Of a stretch of 33,866 nucleotides of DNA, positions 27,847-33,866 are shown in pieces. Each line of letters begins with the position of its first letter. Within the stretch, counting starts at the first letter, position 1. The stretch covers positions 1 to 33,866 of the forward strand of contig JAJZVB010000009.1 in NCBI GenBank assembly GCA_021845885.1. The letters run 5' to 3'. The notes beneath the pieces were generated by a model. That model ran no database searches. It was given only the letters and a program-made list of their open reading frames with translations, and had not been told where the DNA came from. The stretch comes from Pseudomonadota bacterium. GTDB taxonomy: Bacteria; Pseudomonadota; Gammaproteobacteria; Burkholderiales; JABEVD01. Made by a program: the position numbers and the translations under genes.

Positions 27847-28766
27847 AGGTGCTGCTCGCCAACCCGAGGGGGTTCTGCGCCGGAGTGGACCGCGCAATCG
27901 AAATCGTCGAGCGGGCGCTCGCCAACTTCGGCGCTCCGATCTACGTGCGCCACGAAGTCGTGCACAACAAGTTCGTGGTCGAAGACCTCAAGAAAAAGGG
28001 GGCCGTATTCATCGAGGCTCTCTCCCAGGTGCCAAAGGGCGCGACCCTGATCTTCAGCGCCCACGGGGTTCCCCTTTCCGTCAGGAATCAGGCTATGGAA
28101 GCGGGATTCAAGCTATACGATGCGACCTGCCCGCTCGTCACCAAGGTTCATGTCGAAGTGGTCAGGATGAGGGATCAGGGCAGGGAAATCGTCATGATCG
28201 GGCATGCCGGGCATCCCGAAGTCGAGGGCACCATGGGCCAGTCCGAAGGCGGCATGTATCTCGTCGAAAAGCCGGAGGACGTGCCCTTGCTCGATGTGAA
28301 GAATCCTGAAAATCTCGCCTTCGTCACCCAGACCACGCTTTCGGTCGACGATGCCGGCAAAATCGTCGAAGCCCTGAAAGCCCGGTTTCCCGAAATCAAG
28401 GGTCCGAAGAAGGACGACATCTGCTATGCTACGCAGAACCGCCAGGATGCAGTCAAGCTGCTTTCAAGCCAATGCGACCTCGTCATCGTGGTGGGTTCGC
28501 CGAACAGTTCCAATTCGAACAGATTGCGCGAAGTCGCCAGATCGAAAGGCGTGGAATCTTACATGATAGACAACGCTGGAGAGCTCGAAGAAGCATGGCT
28601 TTCCGGGAAAGAATGCATAGGCGTCACGGCAGGCGCATCGGCCCCCGAAAAACTGGTGAGGGACGTGATTGAAAAGCTGAAGGCGCTTGGCGCAGACGAG
28701 GTCTCCGAATTGCAGGGCATCGCGGAAAGCGTTTCCTTTCCCATCCCGAAACAATTGGTTGGCTGA
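27843..28766 (+). CDS. ispH: 4-hydroxy-3-methylbut-2-enyl diphosphate reductase
   Basis: [69 protein letters not shown]-like [13 protein letters not shown]. Confidence 0.97.
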   Translation: MKVLLANPRGFCAGVDRAIEIVERALANFGAPIYVRHEVVHNKFVVEDLKKKGAVFIEALSQVPKGATLIFSAHGVPLSVRNQAMEAGFKLYDATCPLVTKVHVEVVRMRDQGREIVMIGHAGHPEVEGTMGQSEGGMYLVEKPEDVPLLDVKNPENLAFVTQTTLSVDDAGKIVEALKARFPEIKGPKKDDICYATQNRQDAVKLLSSQCDLVIVVGSPNSSNSNRLREVARSKGVESYMIDNAGELEEAWLSGKECIGVTAGASAPEKLVRDVIEKLKALGADEVSELQGIAESVSFPIPKQLVG

Positions 28767-28798
28767 GACCTCAACTGGAAAACCCCTCCTTCACTCCC

Positions 28799-28804
28799 TA
28801 TAAT
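28799..28804 (+). promoter_or_regulatory. Candidate -10 element (CTATAAT) upstream of the yqjD-like gene
   Basis: tccctataatgtg between ispH and the start at 28843; the -35 match is weak. Confidence 0.4.
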
Positions 28805-28842
28805 GTGAAGTGGAACTGCTCAATTTGAAAAGGGATTTCATC

Positions 28843-29148
28843 ATGAATTCAACTGAATCAAAAGAAAAGCTTATCGGCGATTTCAAGGTCGTCATTGCCG
28901 ATGCCGAAGCGTTGCTCCAGGCCACGGCAAGCGAAGCCGGGGAAAAATTCTCGGCAACCCGGGTTCAGCTCGAAAAAAAGCTGGCTGAAGCCAAATCGAA
29001 GCTTCTCGAAGCCGAAGGCATTCTCCTCGACAAGGGAAAGGAAGCGGCCAAGGTCGCCGACAATTATGTCAAGGATAACCCCTGGAAAGCGGTCGGCGTG
29101 GCGGCCAGCATCGGCCTCGTCATCGGCATGCTGATCGGGCGCCGCTAG
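28843..29148 (+). CDS. DUF883 / YqjD-ElaB family protein
   Basis: Lys/Glu/Ala-rich helix followed by C-terminal NPWKAVGVAASIGLVIGMLIGRR, the YqjD/ElaB membrane anchor signature. Start at MNSTESKEK (28843). Confidence 0.9.
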   Translation: MNSTESKEKLIGDFKVVIADAEALLQATASEAGEKFSATRVQLEKKLAEAKSKLLEAEGILLDKGKEAAKVADNYVKDNPWKAVGVAASIGLVIGMLIGRR

Positions 29149-29153
29149 AGCGC

Positions 29154-29525
29154 ATGGACAATGACTCGCCGGGGCTCTTTTCTTCGGTAAAAAGGCTTCT
29201 GGCGACCCTTTTGGCCATCGTCAGGACGCGCGTCGAGCTTTTTTCAGTGGAATTCGAGGAGGAAGTCGATCGCCTCGCTTCGCTCCTGTTGAGCGCCGTG
29301 CTTTCGCTTTTCTTCCTCGGCATCGCCATCATCCTGATCGCCGTCCTGATCGTCGTCGCCTTCTGGGAAGAAAACAGACTGGCTGCCCTGGGGTTTCTCG
29401 CGCTTTTCTTCTCATGCATCGGCATTTTCTCCGGCGCCGTCTTTCTGAAGAAGGTCAAATCGAGAACCAGGCTTTTTTCGCAGAGCCTGGACGAGCTGAC
29501 GAAAGACCTGAGCGAACTGGAATGA
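29154..29525 (+). CDS. YqjE-like phage-holin-family (DUF1469) membrane protein
   Basis: SSVKRLLATLLAIVRTRVELFSVEFEEEVDRLASLLLSAVLSLFFLGIAIILIAVLIVVAFW. Confidence 0.85.
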   Translation: MDNDSPGLFSSVKRLLATLLAIVRTRVELFSVEFEEEVDRLASLLLSAVLSLFFLGIAIILIAVLIVVAFWEENRLAALGFLALFFSCIGIFSGAVFLKKVKSRTRLFSQSLDELTKDLSELE

Positions 29526-29809
29526 ACGGAAAAACGAACCTGCTCGCGCTGAAAAGGAAAATGCTTACGGCGCGCATAGCCCGGCAAAGGCTGGATCTGG
29601 CCCATGACGCGAGGATCCTCGAAGTGCCCTTGGGTGCAATCGACAAGGGGATTTCCTTCCTCAAATACATGAAGGCGCATCCCGTCATTCCTGCCGCTGC
29701 CGCTGTTTTCTGCTTCGTCCTGAAGCCCGGAAAAACCTTCAGATGGGCCAGGCGGATCTGGTTCTTCGCGAAATTCTACAAGAATGTCCGGAATAAGCTC
29801 GCAGCGTGA
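29522..29809 (+). CDS. YqjK-like small protein
   Basis: ATGA overlap with the preceding stop. MNGKTNLLALKRKMLTARIARQRLDLA; position and size match the third gene of yqjDEK operons. Start placed at 29522 inside ORF 29414..29809. Confidence 0.65.
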   Translation: MNGKTNLLALKRKMLTARIARQRLDLAHDARILEVPLGAIDKGISFLKYMKAHPVIPAAAAVFCFVLKPGKTFRWARRIWFFAKFYKNVRNKLAA

Positions 29810-30119
29810 TTCCGCTGAAACCATCACGCCTGCAGTCTATGCGCTGCAGGCCTTCTCGTTCTTTTTCGGCATCACCTACCTGATCGCGGTCATCATCAAT
29901 TACGTCAAGCTTCCCGACGTGAGGGGAACTTGGCTCGAATCCCATTTCAGATGGCAGATCAGGACATTCTGGTTCAGCCTGCTGTGGGGCCTCATCGGAT
30001 CGCTCACCTATATCCTGCTGATAGGCTGGGTCATTCTCGGACTGGACGCGGTATGGGTCATCTACCGCATCGTCAAGGGATGGCTCTATTTCAGCGACAG
30101 GAAACCGATGTACATTTGA
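29784..30119 (+). CDS. DUF4870-like small membrane protein
   Basis: About 3 TM segments ([64 protein letters not shown]). [12 protein letters not shown] resembles DUF4870-like proteins. Confidence 0.7.
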   Translation: MSGISSQRDSAETITPAVYALQAFSFFFGITYLIAVIINYVKLPDVRGTWLESHFRWQIRTFWFSLLWGLIGSLTYILLIGWVILGLDAVWVIYRIVKGWLYFSDRKPMYI

Positions 30120-30129
30120 AAGAAGAACA

Positions 30130-31593
30130 ATGAAATACAAGGATCTGAGGGACTTCGTCTCGCAACTGGAAGCGCGAGGCGAACTGAAAAGGATCTCGAT
30201 CGAGATCGACCCGAATCTCGAAATGACTGAAATCTGCGACAGGGTGCTCAAATCGGAAGGCCCCGCGCTCCTTTTCGAGCATCCCAAAAATTCGGCAATC
30301 CCCGTTCTCGCCAACCTGTTCGGCACGCCGGGCAGGGTCGCATTCGGCATGGGCGAGGAAGATACCGGCTCCCTCAGGGAAGTCGGGAAGCTGCTTGCCT
30401 ACCTGAAGGAACCCGAGCCGCCGAAAGGACTGAAGGATGCCTGGGAGAAATGGCCGGTTCTGAAGCAGGTGCTCAACATGGCGCCCAAGACGGTAAGGCA
30501 TGCGCCCTGCCAGGAAGTCGTATGGGAAGGCAAGGACGTCGATCTCTCCAGGCTGCCCATCCAGACCTGCTGGCCGGGGGATGTCGCCCCGCTCATCACC
30601 TGGGGGCTCGTCGTCACCAGAGGCCCTTTGAAGTCCAGGCAGAACCTCGGCATCTATCGGCAGCAGGTCATGGGCAGGAACAAATTGATCATGAGGTGGC
30701 TCGCCCACAGGGGGGGCGCGCTCGATTTCAGGGATCATTGCGCAACCCGCCCCGGTGAGCCTTTCCCGGTCGCGGTCGCCATAGGCGCGGATCCGGCGAC
30801 CATACTCGGCGCTGTCACCCCCGTTCCGGACAGCTTGAGCGAATACCAGTTCGCGGGACTGTTGAGGGGATCGAAAACGGAACTCGTGAAATGCATGGGT
30901 TCGAACCTCGAAGTGCCGGCAAGCTCGGAGATCGTGCTCGAAGGGGCGATCCATCCCATGGAGACCGCACTCGAAGGGCCCTATGGGGACCACACCGGCT
31001 ACTACAACGAACAGGAAAGATTTCCCGTATTCACCGTGGAACGCATCACGATGCGGGAAAATCCGATCTACCACAGCACCTATACCGGGAAGCCCCCGGA
31101 CGAACCCGCCATTCTAGGGGTTGCGCTCAACGAGGTTTTCGTGCCGCTTTTGCAAAAGCAGTTCCCTGAAATATCGGATTTCTACCTTCCCCCCGAAGGC
31201 TGCTCCTACCGGCTTGCCGTGGTGTCCATCAAAAAGCAGTATCCCGGACATGCGAAAAGGGTGATGTTCGGCATCTGGTCCTATCTCAGGCAGTTCATGT
31301 ACACGAAATACATCGTCGTGGTCGACGAAGACATCGACATCAGGAACTGGAAGGAAGTGATCTGGGCGATCACGACCAGGATGGATCCCGCACGGGACAC
31401 GCTGCTGGTCGAGAATACGCCTATCGACTACCTCGATTTCGCAAGCCCGGTTTCCGGCCTCGGCAGCAAGATGGGGATGGATGCGACCAACAAGTGGGCG
31501 GGAGAAACCTCGAGGGAATGGGGAAGGCCGATTTCCATGGATCCCGAGGTGAAGAAGCGGGTCGACGCCCTCTGGGCAAACCTGGGGCTCTAG
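30130..31593 (+). CDS. ubiD: 3-polyprenyl-4-hydroxybenzoate decarboxylase
   Basis: [67 protein letters not shown]; 487 aa. Confidence 0.96.
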   Translation: MKYKDLRDFVSQLEARGELKRISIEIDPNLEMTEICDRVLKSEGPALLFEHPKNSAIPVLANLFGTPGRVAFGMGEEDTGSLREVGKLLAYLKEPEPPKGLKDAWEKWPVLKQVLNMAPKTVRHAPCQEVVWEGKDVDLSRLPIQTCWPGDVAPLITWGLVVTRGPLKSRQNLGIYRQQVMGRNKLIMRWLAHRGGALDFRDHCATRPGEPFPVAVAIGADPATILGAVTPVPDSLSEYQFAGLLRGSKTELVKCMGSNLEVPASSEIVLEGAIHPMETALEGPYGDHTGYYNEQERFPVFTVERITMRENPIYHSTYTGKPPDEPAILGVALNEVFVPLLQKQFPEISDFYLPPEGCSYRLAVVSIKKQYPGHAKRVMFGIWSYLRQFMYTKYIVVVDEDIDIRNWKEVIWAITTRMDPARDTLLVENTPIDYLDFASPVSGLGSKMGMDATNKWAGETSREWGRPISMDPEVKKRVDALWANLGL

Positions 31594-33023
31594 CGCTTCT
31601 TCTTTTTCGTGCCCGCCGCCATGGCCTTGAGTTCCTTCAGCCTCGCCTCGACCATGGAATGGGAATAGAAATCGCCATCGCCGGCTCTTTCGGCGAGCTG
31701 CAGCTGATCGATCGCAGCGGGCAAGTTCCCGACGAGGTAATAGGCCTCCGCCTGGGCCTGATGCTGAAGCAGGTTCTTGCCCAGAACCGCATAGCTTCTG
31801 GCGCGCAGCTGGTAGAGATGGAAATCGCCCGGATCGTCCGGAAGGCGCGACGCCACCAAGTCGAGCGCATCCTTTGCCTTTCCGTTGTCGATCAGCGCGC
31901 CGGCATAATCGTATACCAGCGCCTTGTAGCCCGGATAATTGTCGAGATCCTTCTTGTATTGATCGAGCGCCGCCTGGTTCCGCCCGAGCGCGAGCAATAC
32001 TCTGCCCTGCATGGTTTCGATGATCGGGTTCTGTCCCAATGCCTTCCTGACCTTATTCAGTTCCTGCTGGGCGCGCCCGAATTGCCTGACTCGCATCAGG
32101 GCCTCGACCAGGCCGAAGCGGTAGGCCGCCTCGTTTTCGTATTTCTTTTCTTTCAGCGCAGTTTCGAAAAAAACCAGCGCATCGTTGGCATTGCCCTGGT
32201 CTGCCAGCAGCTTTTCCCTGAGCAGCCAGAAATCCGGGCTGTCCACGACCTGCTTGTAAGGATAGTTCTGCACCCTGTCCTCGATTTCAGAAATGCGCTG
32301 GCTGGTCAGCGGGTGGTCCCTGAGATAGACAGGCGCATTGTTTTCATAGAGCCTGGTCGATTTCTGCAGGCGTTCGAAAAAGGAGGCCATGGCCCTCGGA
32401 TCGAAGCCGGATTTCTCGAGGACATTGAGCCCCACCCTGTCGGCTTCCTCTTCATGCGCCCTCGTGACGTCGAGCTGGGACTGGATGGCATTCGCCTGGG
32501 CAGCGGCGAGCGCCCCCTCGCTCACCTGGGAATTGGATCTCGCCGCAAGGATCGCCACGGCCAGGGCGGCGAGCGATTCCATCGTACTTCCCTTGGTTTC
32601 CCCGGCCATCCTCGCATAATGCCTCTGGGTGACGTGGCCGAGTTCGTGGGAAAGCACGCTCGCCAGCTCGGATTCGCTTTCGGCCGTCAGGATCAGCCCG
32701 GTATTCACCCCGATGAATCCGCCGGGAAGGGCGAAGGCATTGACCGTGTTGTCCTGGATCATGAAGAAATTGAGGGAAAGGCCGGGCATGGTGCTGTTCA
32801 CGACGAGGCGCTGCCCGAGGTCGTCCAGGTACTGGTCCAGCTCGGGATCGTCGAGATAGGAAGGATCGGCCCTGATCTGGCGCATCACTTCCTCGCCCAG
32901 CGCTTTCTCCTGCTGAGGGGAGAGCGCGGCTGCAGCGGAATCGGCGATATCGGGCAGCCCTTCGGCTGCGATGTAAACCGAAGAGAAGCATAACAATGCG
33001 GCCAGAATCCATTTCATGGCCAT
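31590..33023 (-). CDS. M48 family metalloprotease with TPR-like C-terminus (BepA/YfgC-like)
   Basis: Signal peptide; [20 protein letters not shown] (HExxH); [22 protein letters not shown]; helical TPR-like C-terminal half. Confidence 0.9.
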   Translation of the reverse strand: MAMKWILAALLCFSSVYIAAEGLPDIADSAAAALSPQQEKALGEEVMRQIRADPSYLDDPELDQYLDDLGQRLVVNSTMPGLSLNFFMIQDNTVNAFALPGGFIGVNTGLILTAESESELASVLSHELGHVTQRHYARMAGETKGSTMESLAALAVAILAARSNSQVSEGALAAAQANAIQSQLDVTRAHEEEADRVGLNVLEKSGFDPRAMASFFERLQKSTRLYENNAPVYLRDHPLTSQRISEIEDRVQNYPYKQVVDSPDFWLLREKLLADQGNANDALVFFETALKEKKYENEAAYRFGLVEALMRVRQFGRAQQELNKVRKALGQNPIIETMQGRVLLALGRNQAALDQYKKDLDNYPGYKALVYDYAGALIDNGKAKDALDLVASRLPDDPGDFHLYQLRARSYAVLGKNLLQHQAQAEAYYLVGNLPAAIDQLQLAERAGDGDFYSHSMVEARLKELKAMAAGTKKKKR

Positions 33024-33171
33024 TATGATAAATCTTTTGCGATATAGTTCCTACCGCTGCTTGAAACGGACGTGATCATCCCTATCTAGAGATGCAAAAG
33101 TCTCGCGGAACTTGCCTTATCGGCAAACCGTCTTTAGCATTACGCACGGAACGTTTATTGGGACAATAGCA

Positions 33172-33492
33172 ATGAGTTTCAAGCATGTCGATGCGGCGGG
33201 GCTGCTCCAGCTGCAAAAAACCGGGAAAATCAGGCTGATCGATGTCAGGACGGATGCCGAGGTGGCCAGGGGAATCATTCCTGGCGCAATCCACATTCCG
33301 CTGCACCTCATCCCTGTCAAAATGAACGAAATGGACGAAAATATCCCCACCATCATATACTGCCAGTCCGGGGGACGTTCCGGGCAGGCCTGCGGTTTCC
33401 TTGCCGCCAAGGGATGGCGCGATCTTTCCAACCTCCAGGGCGGGATCCTCGGCTGGGTCGCCTCGGGCAACCCGCTGGCCCAGCTTGGCTGA
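33172..33492 (+). CDS. Single-domain rhodanese-like sulfurtransferase
   Basis: RLIDVRTDAEVARGIIPGAIHIPL and active-site loop IIYCQSGGRSGQAC. Start at MSFKHVD (33172). Confidence 0.9.
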   Translation: MSFKHVDAAGLLQLQKTGKIRLIDVRTDAEVARGIIPGAIHIPLHLIPVKMNEMDENIPTIIYCQSGGRSGQACGFLAAKGWRDLSNLQGGILGWVASGNPLAQLG

Positions 33493-33866
33493 TATCCCCT
33501 ACAAGCAGCCGGTTTCGGTGCTGGTCGTCGTCCATACCGCGGACCTGGACGTCCTGCTTCTGGAGCGCGCGGATCATCCGGGCTACTGGCAATCCGTGAC
33601 GGGAAGCGTCGAGGAAGGCGAAAGCCTTCGGGCCACGGCGATGCGGGAACTCGGCGAGGAAACAGGCCTCAAAAAGGGTAGGCTGCTCGATTGGGAAATG
33701 GAAACGGAATACGAAATCTATCCGGAATGGCGCCACCGCTATGCGCCCGGGGTGACGACGAATACCGAGCATGTGTTCGGCTTCAGGCTCGATGAGCCCG
33801 TTCCCGTTACGCTTTCAGCCAGGGAACATTTGAATTATCTCTGGCTCCCTTTCATGGAAGCAGCGA
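33485..33866 (+). CDS. nudB: Dihydroneopterin triphosphate diphosphatase (Nudix), 3' truncated by the window end
   Basis: Not in the ORF track. Translation from TTG at 33485: (M)ADIPYKQPVSVLVVVHTADLDVLLLERADHPGYWQSVTGSVEEGESLRATAMRELGEETGLKKGRLLDWEMETEYEIYPEWRHRYAPGVTTNTEHVFGFRLDEPVPVTLSAREHLNYLWLPFMEAA. Has a Nudix box and the WQSVTGSVEEGE and HRYAPGVTxNTE motifs typical of NudB. Confidence 0.9.
   Translation, partial: MADIPYKQPVSVLVVVHTADLDVLLLERADHPGYWQSVTGSVEEGESLRATAMRELGEETGLKKGRLLDWEMETEYEIYPEWRHRYAPGVTTNTEHVFGFRLDEPVPVTLSAREHLNYLWLPFMEAA

Noticed and set aside
31494-32993. 499-aa plus-strand ORF
   Set aside because: Antisense to the M48 protease carrying HELGH; shadow frame only.
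1-33866. Mobile elements, prophage, toxin-antitoxin or defence island
   Set aside because: No transposase, integrase, phage structural, restriction or TA signatures, and no tRNA-flanked repeats; the 'phage holin family' gene at 29154 is the chromosomal yqjE type.

Overview
The window is a gene-dense, GC-rich chromosomal segment from a Gram-negative bacterium. The gene order and families (ribF-ileS-lspA-ispH, CysB with a siroheme sulfite/nitrite reductase, an Fe-S APS reductase and cysDN, yqjD/E/K, ubiD, nudB) suggest a betaproteobacterium; that assignment is inference. I see no rRNA, tRNA, CRISPR array, IS element or prophage. The blocks, in order, are: (1) two small predicted envelope proteins, one carrying eight perfect GDGWRG repeats; (2) transaldolase; (3) an ICL/PEP-mutase superfamily lyase directly followed by a TauE/SafE permease; (4) a minus-strand glycogen/alpha-glucan cluster, GH57 - glgA - GH57 - glgB, followed by an EAL-CBS-GGDEF protein; (5) a Crp/Fnr regulator divergent from an HDOD + FapA(DUF342) pair; (6) a CysB-type regulator divergent from a TauE/SafE - sulfite reductase - APS reductase - cysD - cysN operon; (7) D,D-carboxypeptidase, ribF, ileS, lspA and ispH; (8) yqjD/yqjE/yqjK-like genes, a DUF4870-like gene and ubiD; (9) a BepA-like M48 protease, a rhodanese, and a TTG-initiated nudB cut by the window end and absent from the ORF track. 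Most of this is ordinary housekeeping. I did not find a clear-cut new defence or mobile system. The items most worth a second look are the GDGWRG repeat protein, the HDOD-FapA pair, the roughly 140-aa C-terminal extension on the sulfite reductase, and the two-GH57 glycogen locus with a linked c-di-GMP protein. All family calls come from reading motifs by eye; no database search was run.
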